Assembly: GCA_029204225.1 (NCBI GenBank) | Contig: CM055098.1 | Coordinates: forward strand, 19,499,303-19,563,302 | Reading direction: 5' to 3' | Length of the DNA stretch: 64,000 bases | DNA from: Diphasiastrum complanatum | Taxonomy: Eukaryota; Streptophyta; Lycopodiopsida; Lycopodiales; Lycopodiaceae | In this document: piece after piece, positions 45,262 through 57,880 of the stretch | Layout: every line of letters begins with the position of its first letter | Position numbering within the stretch: the stretch's first letter is position 1 | Notes under the pieces: model-generated | The model's input: the letters and a program-made list of their open reading frames with translations, nothing else | Database searches by the model: none | What the model was told of the DNA's origin: nothing | Made by a program: the position numbers and the translations under genes

Positions 45262-45297
45262 CTATCCCTTACGGGGAGCTAACTGCCCCCTAAGGGA
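45252..45297 (+). other. Stable 3' hairpin overlapping the RT stop codon
   Basis: Bases 45252-45263 pair perfectly with 45277-45288 (12 bp, GGGCAGTTAGCT with AGCTAACTGCCC), and the stop TAG (45259-45261) is inside the stem. The 13-base loop (TCCCTTACGGGG at 45265-45276) can pair with 45286-45297 (11 of 12), giving an alternative hairpin or an H-type pseudoknot. Confidence 0.85.
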
Positions 45298-45323
45298 TTC
45301 ACTAGCTGCGGGTCGGTTGGTGG

Positions 45324-45638
<315 letters not shown>

Positions 45639-46330
45639 GTTAGAAAACATTTCTCAGCAATCTGTTTCATGGCAGTTTGGAAATCAACAGCGAATTTATC
45701 CATATGAGATTGTTGAGCTTTTTGCCAAGTTGCCATTTGATGCAGAAGTTCAGAAGATTGGGCAGCATTGTCAGACTTCAGGTGATTAAGACGGTCGGGA
45801 TTCTTAGATTTCTTTTCACGATGGTTAAAGTCGTCATCAGAACCTTTGTCTTCTTCACGGATAGCATCAGTCATTACGTCTTTAAGTTGATCATAAAGGT
45901 CAATTGGTTTTAGTTCACAGTGGATGTTTATAGGTAGTCCCACCAAGAACAATTTGATGGCCATACGTTTGGTAATATTTTCGTCAACACATTATACTTT
46001 GAGATGTTTAAAATGCTCAATGTAGTTTCGAACAGATCGACGCATTTTGATGTGGGTGATTTGGATGAATGGGCTTTGAGTCAGTTTGGATGGTTTGAAA
46101 TGCTTGATAAGAGTGTCTTTGATGGTGGTCCAAGAAACAAGATCAGGAGCTTCGAGGTTAAGATACCACTCTTTGGCTGTACCATCGGGAATAGTCTGAG
46201 CTTTTTGGTTTTAGAGGTATCTCCATAGAAACGGCATGCATTATCAAAGTCTTGGAGAAATCTAACTGGGTCAGATTCTCCATCATGCTTTGGTGCATCG
46301 ATATTTAGAATCAGCGTTTTAGTCATGGAG
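45639..46330 (-). pseudogene. Ty3/gypsy-type gag remnant
   Basis: The minus strand starts MTKTLILNIDAPKHDGESDP and PVRFLQDFDNACRFYGDTS (46326-46230), typical of a gypsy capsid start, and continues in another frame to QLKDVMTDAIREED and LLHQMATWQKAQQSHMDKF. It is broken between and lacks the zinc knuckle. Confidence 0.65.
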
Positions 46331-46377
46331 GAGCCGAATTGGAAGATTCAACACAATCTTGAGACATGATATCAAAT

Positions 46378-47902
46378 ACAAATGGGTTTTCAAACTCAAA
46401 TATGGATCAGACAGGAGTGTGACAAAATAAAAGGCAAGACTGGTGGCGAAGGGTTTCTCTCAGAGATACGGTATTGACTATTCTGAAACCTTCTCTCCTA
46501 TCGTCAAACATTCGTCCCTACGACTGTTGTTTGCATATGCAGCAGCTTATGACCTCAAGATCCACATTGTGGATGAGAAGACAGCCTTCTTGCATGGCGA
46601 ATTAGATGAAGAGGTCTACATGGATCAGCCCCCAGGATTTGTCTCGAATTCACTTCCTGACTATGTATGCAGAATGCATAGAAGCATCTACGGTCTGAAG
46701 CAATCAGCCCGACAATGGTATAAGAAGAAGGATCAAGCCCTGAAATCATTGAGATTCATGCCTCTGTTGGTTGACTCCAATGTGTATGTTAGAGTTACAG
46801 ATGGGCAGATCATCATAGTGGCTGTATATGTGGACGACACTCTGATACTTTGCAGGAGTGAGCAGCTAATTGCTGAAGCAAAGACAAACATCTCGAAACA
46901 TTTCGAGATAGTGGATCTGGGAGAAGCCAGGTGTTACCTAGGCTTACAAATTGAAAGGGACTATGAGGAACGCAAGTTATACCTTCACCAGTACAGATAC
47001 ACCCAGAAGATCCTAGAGGATTTTAGGATGCTGAACTGCAAAGGAGCGAACACTATGCTCGCGGGAATGGTGCTAACAAATGATGATTGTCCAAAGACTG
47101 AGGAAGAAAGAGAACAGATGCATCACTCCCTACAGAAGGCGATAGGCTCATTGATGTACCTTGCAGACAACACACGTCCTAATATTGCTTATGCAGTATT
47201 CAGGATGAGCCAATTCTGCACGAATCGACACATTGGAAGATTGAGAAACAAATTTTGCAATATCTTCAATTAACGAGGGATTATGGCTTGTGTTATTGTC
47301 GTGGTGCAGATCTCAGGATACTTTCCTACAGCGATGCCAACTGGGCATCTCTCAGGGATGACTGTAAAAGCACTTTAGGAGGATGCACCATCGCATCAGG
47401 AGCAGCAGTTCTCTGGGTCAGCAAGAAGCAGACCATTGTAGCCCAGTCGTCTTGCGAAGCAGAGTACGTAGCAGCAGCAAAGATGGCCAACGAAATAATT
47501 TGGCTAAGGCAGTTCTTGGACGAATTGGACGAAACAAGGAATGAGCCACTGATCTTGCAGATGGACAACACCTCTGCAATACACCTCACGAAGGATCCCG
47601 TTTTTCATTCCAGGACAAAGCACATTGCGATCGAGTATCACTTGATCAGGGATTTGATTGAGAAGAAGATGATGCAGACCACCTTCATTGGAACGAAAGA
47701 TATGGTTGCTGACATCTTCACAAAGGCTCTGGACAAAGGACTCTTTGAGAGGCAAAGGAGCAGTCTCGAGATCATAAGGCTACCATGCTTTGAGAGGGAG
47801 CTGGAGAAACAAAGTGTTTCTGATTACAAAGCCTTGCTAGCTTGCGGCCCCTCGACTGACGAACACGAAAGTCATCGAAGACGAAGACCAACATGTTCGT
47901 GA
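46378..47902 (+). pseudogene. Ty1/copia reverse transcriptase and RNase H
   Basis: Starts YKWVFKLKYGSDRS, then LVAKGFSQRYGIDYSETFSP, IYGLKQSARQWYKK and VAVYVDDTLIL (YVDD at 46827-46838). After a frameshift near 47270, RNase H reads LSYSDANWASLRDDCKSTLG, VAQSSCEAEYVAA and MVADIFTKAL, ending at 47902. Both domains are otherwise open, so this is the youngest copia fragment here. Gag, protease and integrase are missing, replaced upstream by an unrelated gypsy gag. Confidence 0.92.
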
Positions 47903-48405
47903 ATTCGAACATCTGAAGATGTGAAACACGAAGAGTTTCGTGAACACGAACGATCCACGAACGAGATTCCCTTGCAGTCCTATACGAGAGAAAGACGAAC
48001 AAGATAAACAAAACCGACGATGGAAACGAAACTCGTTTTGTCCTCGCGCTCCAAGGAGTACCACCAGAGATCACGCAAGTATCAGAAGTACAGAGATCTG
48101 ACCAGATGGCATGACGTGAGCAGATACTCCCTAGGTCGTGGCTAAACTGCCACTTTTGTAATTCTCTGGTTAGTTGTAGATGACTCTAATCGTAGATTTG
48201 CATACAGAGATTGTACTTACTGAATAGAACTTGACATATATCAATAGGATACACAGTGTGTAACTATGTAAGAAAGAAAAACAAGAAGTAGTTTGATGCT
48301 AGTAAGCAATCAAGACGAAGAACAGACAGAAGCTCCGCCTATGTGCGAGAAGAAAATTCTGTCTAGGATCAGAAGATCCGATTGTCCGCTAATAAAGCAC
48401 TCTGA
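47903..48405 (+). other. Downstream part of the copia element
   Basis: No coding sequence. It starts with repeated cgaac/cacgaa words (47860-47990, for example TTCGTGAACACGAA) and may include part of a 3' LTR, but no second LTR copy is in the window. Confidence 0.4.
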
Positions 48406-49112
48406 TCATTCATTCCTTTCCTTCTCTATTGGCCACCTTACACCACTGCAATCTCCACCACGATCCACACTACCCCAGGCACCCAAATACACTTTCCACT
48501 CCCTCTACATACCACTGTACCAAGAATCCCTTGCCTTCTTACTTCACTCTTTTCCACACAACAAACCACTAGAGTCTCAAGTCGTCTTCCTCACCACTTC
48601 TCTCCATACTGCTGCAACTTTGGCCTTTCCATCTAGACCTCACAACAACAAATTAGCTCATCCGCGATCACCTCTACCTTTCCATCCACCATGGTACGAC
48701 GTGGAATGTTGCTCCCTTCACCACATTGTCACACATGCTAATGTCCATGCTGCCCATCTCCTTTGCTCCTCATGACAATTGTACAAACGCACACTTCGTC
48801 GCAAAAAAATGTGCCTATGATGACTTTGAAGGAAACTGCCTTGTGAACCTCCTTTTTAGTTCCTCTTCTGGTGCCTTTTGGTGTGAGTTTATCCCCCATG
48901 CCCCACCCCCTCTCTTGGACAATCTACATATCTAGACCGACTATGCTACTGAGCTTTACACTCTACCCACTAATATGCCCTTTTCATCTCTCCTCGACCT
49001 TCAGACTTCACCTTCACCCCTGATTTGGTCCGAACAACAATCAAAAGACTGAAAACCCATCGAACTAGGGACATTGAAGATCTTGAATCTGAGCTACTGA
49101 TTCACACCTGAG
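48406..49112 (+). pseudogene. LINE fragment, same family as 16320-20160
   Basis: It reads [17 protein letters not shown] (end of the endonuclease), [37 protein letters not shown] and [18 protein letters not shown] (start of the RT), closely matching 18990-18170 on the other strand. It is truncated at both ends and has frameshifts. Confidence 0.85.
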
Positions 49113-50170
49113 GTAGTTGTGCAACCTAGAGTACCAAGATCTAGGTGCTTGCTTGAGTCCATAAAGACTCTTCTTCAAGTAGCAAACTTTGTCTTCATCT
49201 CCTTCCTTGATGAAGCCCTAGGGTTGCAACATGTAGATCTCTTCTTCCAAGAATACATTTAGGAAAGCAATAGTCACATCAAGTTGGAAAAGCTCCCATT
49301 TGAAAGAAGTAGCAAGACAAATAATCATCCTTATAGTAATAAGCTTAGCAACAAGAGCAAAAGTTTCATCATAATCCAATCCTTTAGTTTGCTAAAAATC
49401 TTTTGCTACAAGTCTAGCTTTGTACTTATTAATGGATCCATCTTGATTATACTTCAGTCTATAGATCCACTTACAAGAAAGTGGTTCTTCCCGTATGGAA
49501 GATCCACAAGTTCCCAAGTTTGATTTTCCATCAAAGCATCAAACTCAACTTGCATAGAATTTTTCCAAGATTGTGACTTAATAGCATCTTCAAAACAAGA
49601 TGACTCTTCAAGCATAGTATTCAAGAAAGTGTAGGAAGTAATAGGATGAGTGTCTTCCCTTTGCTTGTCCTTCTCAATATAGGTGAGCCTAGATGGCTCG
49701 GCCTTGTGCCTTGTAGACCTCCTTGGGCTTTTCGGATCTTGAGCAAGATCTCAAAGTCTTCATCACCTTGAAGCTCCTCCTTGGGCTTTGCAAGATCTTT
49801 GACAACAATAGAGTGAGATGAGCTCTCATTTCACTTTGGAATAATGAGATTCATCAAAGAGTACATCTCTACTTACTTTAACTTGCTTAGAGATAAGATC
49901 ATAAATCCTATGTCCCTTGCTACATTTACTATAGGAAAAAAAAATGCCTTTAAATAAAGTAGCATCTTATCTTTTCCTTACTTCTAAAGAAATATGGACA
50001 TAACAAATACATCCAAATACTTTCAAATGTTTTAAATTTGGCTTTTTGCCATACAAAGCTTCAAATGGTGTAATTCCACCTTTCATGAAGCCTATTACAT
50101 AAAAAATTTACACATGTAATAGATTCTCTCCAAAAAGAAATGGAACTTCACCCATTATGCCTAGCCTCTT
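49113..50170 (-). pseudogene. Ty1/copia integrase end and RT start
   Basis: From right to left on the minus strand: integrase C-terminus-like sequence (near 50150-50030), the RT start [20 protein letters not shown] (about 49470-49410), LDYDETFALVAKL, TIAFLNVFLEEEIYMLQP and [19 protein letters not shown] (about 49190-49120). Several stops. It directly abuts the LINE fragment. Confidence 0.82.
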
Positions 50171-51040
50171 GATTATGCCGCTTAGGAATAGTTGGCGTAG
50201 CCAACTGTTACGTCCATGTCTAGTATGTGGGATTCGGAGTAATTCCTGACATGGATAGTCGGTCACTCCAGTGTATATGGTTATTGGTTATGCCTCATCA
50301 TTCCGGGCTTGGCCTATAAAGATAATTAATAATTATATGAGGGCCCAGACCTATAATTGGACATAGGAGCACTTGCATGGTGTCTGACTACTATAATGCA
50401 AGAATAGGAGGTCAATAGCTTAATATAGGCTGCGTGGAGATCCTAAGGAGAATATTCTCTCTTTGGAGAGATAATACTTACCATGGAAACTCGCCCATCT
50501 CTCTATTGGAATTTCAGATTGTTGAGCCAGGTTTCCTCTCCTCTCTTGAATTAATTCACCATGGCATGGGGGTGAAGTGGTTAGGGTATTGACTAGCCAT
50601 TTCTTGTTGGTTGGGTGGTTTTGCTCCAAAGGTGTCCTTTTGGGTGTTTTGCAACATGATCTAGTCCGATTTTCATAAGGCGATTCTTATACCGACAATG
50701 CCACCTTATGAGAGAGGCTAGAGTAGTCAATACCTTGAGCCATATCATAGGAACATCCCGTAACCATAGCTATTATGTACTCACAAGGGCACGTAATGAC
50801 TTACTTGAGGTAGCGGTCTTGTTACACGAGACAGAACATTGGTCTAGGGCTATAAATCATAAGGATGACATGTTTCAATGTCTAATTGGCATATGCCAAC
50901 CCTTGTTTATTGACCCACATCAGTGTGTGCAACTGACCCATGTTGATGGTTTAGACATGACCATGTTGGTAGAGGTGATCCCACATGTACCACGTATATA
51001 GAGGTGGATCTCCATGACTTTAGGAATTTAGTTTCATCTG
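50171..51040 (+). other. Unassigned region with one 97-codon frame
   Basis: The frame 50708-51001 (MREARVVNTLSHIIGTSRNH, later LLHETEHWSRAINHKDDMF) matches no family I know. It could be a relic of a transposon. No promoter or splice evidence supports it as a gene. Confidence 0.3.
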
Positions 51041-51042
51041 AA

Positions 51043-51285
51043 GAGCTCTTTCCACTCTGTTAAGCCATGACAATATCTTAATCTCAAGATGTAGGTAGGC
51101 GTGGGTTGAAGGTAGGATGCTATGGTATGGGATGTCGTAGCTTGGTGGAGACCTAAATGTGGAGAGCTCTTTCCATGTGGTTAGTCAAGTATGATATCTT
51201 AGCCTCAAGATGTAGGTATGCAAGGGTTGAAAGTAGGATGTAGTGGTATGGGGCATTGTCCCTTGGTGAAGACCTAAGCATGCTT
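51043..51285 (+). repeat. Two-copy tandem repeat, period 121 bp
   Basis: Both copies start gagctctttcca (51043 and 51164) and contain ctcaagatgtaggta and gtggtatgggg or tatggtatggga phrases. Confidence 0.8.
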
Positions 51286-53036
51286 GTTGATGGTGGTCTA
51301 TAGCTCTAGTGCACAATGGTGACATGGTAATATCCTATGGTGGGTAGTAACAGAGCGTTTATGGTTTGTCACTTGATACACATATGTATGTATGTATATA
51401 GCTACACTTTGGTAAATGTGGACAAGGAAAGAACAGTTGATATTTGCACATGATATGATTGTGACAGCTCTAAGCTTCTGCTTAACTTATGCCTAGACAT
51501 GTTTTTGGTTATATGTGATTTTTTTTGGGGAGGGTTGTTCAATATATTCTTATCCTCATTTAAAATGTTCACTCATACGTGTGTTGTGTTCTACTTGTTT
51601 TCTTGTTTCATATGTCTAGCAAAAGCAATAAATCTAATTTGGAGTTAATCAATTGGGAACATCTTGTTCTTTTATTTATTCATGATGATGTACCTAACTT
51701 ATGTACATGACCATTTGATGTACCTAATCTATGTACGTGATGATTGGTACCTTCTACCTTTCAAAAGAAGAAGAAGATGAGATACAAGATAATGTGATAA
51801 AAATTTAAATTAAGGTTGAATAGCAAAGTATTTAAGAAAATATTTAGAAAATTCCAGCATAATGCATGAACAAATAGCTACGATACAAACAACAAGCCAT
51901 TAATAAAAGTTCTTGCAATTTGACTTTGTACAAAAACTTACATTACATTATTGACAACCAAAAAGAAGTTAAATAACTAATAAATTGTGCATGTTGAACT
52001 TACATAGCACATGCTCAATTTTAAGAAAGAAATATTTGTGTATCCATTGCATTTAATAGAATTTGGAAGTCTACAAAGAGGGTAAAGTTCAATGAAACGA
52101 CACTATAAAGATGTGAAATGAAGAAGGTTGTGATAAACTTAAGCTATAATGAATTACCTTACCAGTGAATTTTAAATCATACATAAGGTCAATCACCAAT
52201 ATTTAGCTAGCATAATACTCCCATTGAGATGTCAATAAAGATGGAATATACATCACATTTGACAAATAAAGGACTACTGAATGTTCTATAGCAAGAACAT
52301 ATGCACAAAAACACAAAAACCTAGTGATGCTTATGTATTGCATAAAACCTTTGTTTGTCCACTACAACTATGAATTAAGTAGAAAAAGGAGATACAAGAA
52401 ACCTTAACAAACATAAGCACTTGGATGGTTAGTTGAAAATGAAATGCTAGAACATGACATAACATTGGAATCCATTATAATGTGCATGTCTTTCTACCAA
52501 GAACTATATGTACATGATTGCTTTTCACTTTATGCTTTTATATAATTCACGATCATTCACTTGCCAACTAACTCGATTACTAGTGCTTGTCAAAGTTGTG
52601 ATGACTATAGCTTATGCTCCTTAAATGGCTTACACATACATATAGCTAGTGGTAGATTTCCTTAATATGTATCTATACCATTGAGGTAAGGATAAGGCTA
52701 GTAGGCACACACATTGGCACGCTCAATTTGACCAAACTGAATGTGCTATTTTCTTTTAAGGCTTCCCATAAACTATTTTCAAGCACACAAAAGATATTGG
52801 TTCAATTTGTTCCTAGACCAAAGGTTTAAAATCCATTTGATTTCATGTCAATTTGCCCAAAGGCTCATACCTTAGTTTTTGAGTCTTCTTTTCCCGTGGT
52901 TCTAGTTAAAATGATGTGTTTTATTTTCTTCTTAAAACATTTGCAAAATATTTCACTTCATTTAACTACGAGCATTGATTTTTGTTCTATTCTTATAAAC
53001 ACCTAAATTTTACACATTTTGTGTGTACCTCAAGTT
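51286..53036 (+). other. AT-rich spacer
   Basis: No gene, transposon protein or strong repeat recognised. Confidence 0.55.
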
Positions 53037-53288
53037 TCAGCCTTAGTGATTTTAGACTTAGTTAATATAATTAAGTGGCCAATAACTGGGAAGATCAATA
53101 ATTCAAAGTTTAAGCTAGTTTCCAATTGGAAAGAAAAGTTTATAATTATTTGGAGTCTCCCAAGGATAATTCCACCCAATTATTGCTTTCAAGGAATGTT
53201 ATGGGCTTTAACTCCTAACTCCAAAAGACGTGCCTTTCATAGGTACTAAGAGGCATGCCATATTACAGTCTCATTGCAATCCGAGGAG
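53037..53288 (+). repeat. Dispersed 250-bp repeat, copy 1
   Basis: The sequence gccttagtgattttagactt through ttgcaatccgagga recurs at 59758-60008 in the same orientation with few differences. Confidence 0.9.
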
Positions 53289-53759
53289 TGAAGCTCAAAG
53301 GCTTGAATCAACAATTTCTATCTGAAACTTTTCACTACATTATGGATATGTAGCACATGATACAATATAAATTCTTGTTTTGAGATACTTGAAAATCCTT
53401 ATTACAAGAACTGAGCTTGAGGCAATATGGACATTGCTTTAGATGCAAAACCTATAATCTACTTTTTCCATTCTTAATATTTATGCTCCTTGTTTCTCTC
53501 GTAATAGTGTTAAATTCTAGTCACAACTCCCTAAACTGGACAAAGATTGTATTTATGTTTCCTAGTAGGTTCTACCATGTACTTGAACTTTGTTAATGCT
53601 TTGGAAGTATATCATTTTCTAAACTTAGTAATTGGCTCCTATTTCAACAATCTCTTCATCTAATGGATGTCATTGTATCATCAAATATTTGCCTCGCCAT
53701 ACTGGGACCAATGGTAGTAGACATAGGAATTAACTTCCATTAATCTAAGTTAGATATTA
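53289..53759 (+). other. AT-rich spacer
   Basis: Nothing recognised. Confidence 0.5.
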
Positions 53760-54140
53760 GACATATTCTACATAACCCTTATATTGAAAAGATCTATAGC
53801 AATACCATGCCGTGAATCACATGCCCCAATAATATGCCATGTGTAACCCAATACTATAACTTTTTTCTGACTTAAGTGCTCTTCATCCATCCCGTGGACA
53901 CAGATCATCCAAATAAATTTCCAAGAACTTTTGTAGGTATTCCTTGAAAGCAATTTGCATGACGTGCTGGAAAGTACTTGGTGCATTACATAATCCAGGT
54001 ACCATCATGCACCTTTCCCCTTAGGTGGCTTTGAAAATGATTTTACCTTTTTTTCTCACATGTCCATTGAGTTGGCACTCTAGGCTTTTCATAGCCAACT
54101 ATTTTCTTTGCGGATCCCGTCATCTGGTTCTGAGCATTTG
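53760..54140 (-). pseudogene. Ty3/gypsy reverse transcriptase fragment
   Basis: The minus strand reads PGLCNAPSTFQHVMQIAFKE (about 54000-53940) then YLQKFLEIYLDDLCVHGMDE (the catalytic box, here LDD) and WVTHGILLG-like sequence. This is the central part of a gypsy RT. Stops and shifts are frequent. The gag at 55840-56370 on the same strand may be from the same element. Confidence 0.75.
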
Positions 54141-55840
54141 TCAAATTCTAACCTTTGGCCCGAAGTTGCAATTCTCGGTAGCTGAGCCCCCTCTCCCAAT
54201 TGATTGTGACCTTGACAACACAATATTGAGTTTTTCCATTAGTATCAAAATTTATCCACATAGTGAGTAGTGGCATGGTAGCCTGAATTTTTTAAACATC
54301 CTACGAGCTATTTCTTAAAGGTCGTCAAATTTTCTTTAAGGGCCAATTGCATGGCCATAAAATTTTCTTCTAGCCACATTCTAGGAGGGAACCCTACCTA
54401 TTGATAATTTTTTTCCATTTTTACATCAAAATTTTGCGGCTTTACATGCCAAATTTTTATACCGTGTTAGAATTAGCTCAGAAAATAGCCTGATTTTTGT
54501 GGACAAAAATTTAGCTGACAATACTTCGGGCCCCTTCTGCTTAATCTTGGTTGTTGAATTCAAAGAACTTGATCATGACCGCCAGATTAGGGGATTTGGT
54601 GAAGTACACAAATATTTTGAGCAACTTGAAAAAGTGACTTTTTCTCTCTTTTCTGCAAGAATTTCTAGGTTTTCTGATAGCGGCCAGATATCTAACAACA
54701 GTCTCATAATCTCTTCATGGCTATCCAGTGACCTACTATGGCCAACTCTGTTCTTACAACATCAATTTTCACAATTTTGATTCATTTTTGTTTTTGTCTT
54801 ATGTTATGCATAGGCTAAAAACACCAATACTAAGCTCAGCAAGCCTCCATAGGCCTGAAACAGTGCACTGGTGCTTTGCTTCTCGCTCTTTGATCGCCAT
54901 AAATCGGAACTCTCAAAAAACTGTTTTCTCGAAGCTCTCTTCAATGACAACTCTGTTCTATGCACAATCACTATCAAGCTTGAATACCAAGTTAAAATTT
55001 GTGTCAAATACACATATTGTCATACACAGAAAGACACTCAGAAAGCACTCTCCAAGCTCCACATAGCAAAACTATACTTCAAAAATTGAAACACTATACG
55101 TATATAGCTTTTCTTATGGAAACCCATGCATGACCCGGTTTGTCACTGAGGGGTGTCCCATTGACTGCCTCATCACAAGTGCACCTGGTCCTAGTCAACT
55201 AATTGGACCCATAGTACAGAAACACAGAAAGTCTACTTTTATTTTAGTAAAGTTTCACGTTGGATCTTTGGTTCTAGATCTATTGATTGGCCTACCAAAT
55301 CTTTCTTGGCATATGGAACCAAACATAAAAATTCTCCAAAATTTATATCCATTTTACTTGAAAATTTATTTGCAATCAGCTTTGTTTTTGGAATCTTCGA
55401 TTTAGTTATCTTGAAAGGCTCATCTCATTGCTGTAACTAGGTATTTACATACGTTCGTTGATTCAAGCTATGTAATAGATTCGACAGATCTTCATTAACA
55501 ATGGGTACATATGGATTTAAAACAACAACTCTATCCACTTGCAATGTCTCCTATGCCTGAAGATCTTTTGTCCATTGCTCATGTTATGATATTTTTTTCT
55601 TTTTTAATTTTAGGTTTGGATCAACCATGAATGTTGAAGATTGATCATTCACTAGTATTCTTTCGCAGGTGGTTGATCACGAACAACTTCCTCTTGTTTA
55701 TGTGCTCTTGTAGCAACCATCATTGGCACAACTTGTTCATGCACCTTCTTGAGTGTTGCACATGAGATTGTTCTAGACGATTGTCTTATTTTTTATCAAA
55801 ATCAAATTGACTAGTGCAGTTGTGGTTGACACTTCTGAAT
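54141..55840 (+). other. Unassigned, possibly gypsy protease and linker
   Basis: No clear domain. A plus-strand frame at 55130-55405 includes VKFHVGSLVLDLLIGLPNLS, faintly like a gypsy protease (D-x-x-x-G-x-P-x-L), but on the strand opposite to the flanking gypsy pieces. Confidence 0.3.
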
Positions 55841-56370
55841 TGGCTAGACAATCTTTATAGCAATGTCCATATCCACATTCCCGACAAAATGGTATAAATT
55901 TGTCTTTATTTGGACATTATGCTACTAGATGATTTTCATCACAACCAAAACATCCTAACGGAGTTCTTGCCCACTGTCTCGACTGTTGTTGTTGTGCAAT
56001 AGCATAAATAGCATGCTTCTCATTGAATTCAGGACCTTGGTATTGTTTAGATAGTCTCATCCATTGATATGCTTCTTGGTTAGAAGTTACTTTTGGTTCG
56101 AACATATTGGCTTGAGGTCCTTAGTTGACCTAGAAGTGCTGGTAGTGCCAATGGATGTGGATGTTGGTCTACCCAATCTTGGTGGAACTTGATGATATCC
56201 ATATTTATGATAACGTTGTTGGATGATCCTTGGATTGATGAATGAACAAAAGGCTATTTTATATTCAGTAGAATTAGAAAGATGACAATACTTATTGGTC
56301 AATTTTTACTTCATCGTTGGACACTCGTTTATCGTATGATTTCCAACACAAACTAAGCACCAAACATTTT
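55840..56370 (-). pseudogene. Ty3/gypsy gag with several zinc knuckles
   Basis: The minus strand shows WCLVCVGNHTINECPT (about 56360), CFGCDENHLVACPNK (about 55950) and FCRECGYGHCYKDC (about 55880), three Cys-His clusters typical of gag nucleocapsids, between Gln-rich and Pro-rich stretches. A frame change occurs near 56100. Confidence 0.7.
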
Positions 56371-57880
56371 TCCTTCTAGAATATTGATGTCGTATTAGCT
56401 TGTTTGGAACCTCGGCTACCTAATGATTTGAGATTCTAACGATTTGAATTTCTCATCAAACTATGCTTCTAATTGCTCCATTTTTTATTCTTGTCTCTGG
56501 CCCAGATCCATCATCAAATCTGCAATTGCATTGATGTTGGTAGATGCAATGGTAGTAGAGTTAGTTGTATTGAAAAAAGTTCAACTATAATCACGCTTCT
56601 ATAGATTAGTAATCTTTGTCACTTTTACAATAGATAATCGGAATAATTTTGAACTCATTGATGGACCTTGAGAAGTTTACTTGTGCGACGGTTCACTAAT
56701 CAGCACTTCTGATGAAGGTTCTTGTGAAAAATTGCACAAGAATCACTAAAACTATTCACTAGTAATATTTCTAATCATACTAACCTTCACAAGGTTGACT
56801 AGAGTTGGAAAACACTGTAATATAGTTCTGGTAGGCATGGTGAGGGCTAATATGCAATATCAAATTAAATTTAACTTGGCGAGGGTTCTATCTATATAAA
56901 ATGGGTATTTTTGCAGAACTAACCTTCGTAGGAATCAATCTCTGGGAGCTAACCTTCGTAGACTTAACTGGTGTTATGATGTGAGAAATATCCAGGAGGG
57001 CTGGCGAAGGTTATGCGAAGGTTTACAAAGAGATACTGATGTTTTTGCTGAAAGAGGTGTGTTTCTTTCAATAAAAAATAATCAGAATAAAAAAGAACCT
57101 TTGTAGGAATTTTATTTTGAAAATTAACCTTCAAAGAGACTTTTGGGAGCTTCTTTGTATCAAAGAAAACTTCTAGTATGTCGTGTGAAAGTTACTTTCA
57201 AAATTTTACTGAAAACTGAAGGGTTTTAATAGATTAGATAATTATTACTATTTTAGCCTTCACATGGCTTCCAGAAGTGGGTAGTAACCCTCACAGACGT
57301 CAAAGAATAGCAAATTTGGCATACTAGAGGTGGGCAAATGTTGGTTGTCCAATTAAGAGTGCTTTGCATTTTTATGAATTTTTTATAAGGGCCAAGTCCC
57401 AAAGGCACAAAAAGCTATGAACTTTGATGAAGTTTTTGCCCTTCTTCTCTCCCAAATTGCAAGAAAGTAAACAGTTTTTTGGTACTTTTCTAATTTTTTG
57501 GTTTTCAAGTGGATCTTAGTAATGATGTACAGTATCCCCTTACTCATCAATCACAAGTGATTACAAGCAGGAATTCCAATCAAGATCACTCAAATCATTA
57601 AAATCTACAATTCTAACCCTACTTATGCCAAAACTATCATGCCTAAATGCAAGCTAACATCCAATCAAGCATCACAATCATGCTAACAAACTAGAATTAA
57701 TGGTGCTTGCTCCCTGGAAACAGCAGCAAAATTGCCAAATTACATAGCGTGCAAGAGCAAGTTGCTAAGGCAGTCCTAAGGGCAAAGCAACAAGTTTTAC
57801 TCTTTCAAGGACATTGGATTTGTCCAAACTCGAGAAGGAAAGGATATTGAAAGAATGGATTCTCTCTTGAGAACCCCTGC
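56371..57880 (-). other. Upstream region of the gypsy gag with repeated ACCTTC motifs
   Basis: No gene seen. ACCTTCNNAG or its complement GAAGGT occurs about ten times between 56680 and 57310. Near 57700 the phrase ctccctggaaacagcagcaa resembles a conserved end of gypsy LTRs, so part of this is probably an LTR and leader. Confidence 0.35.
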
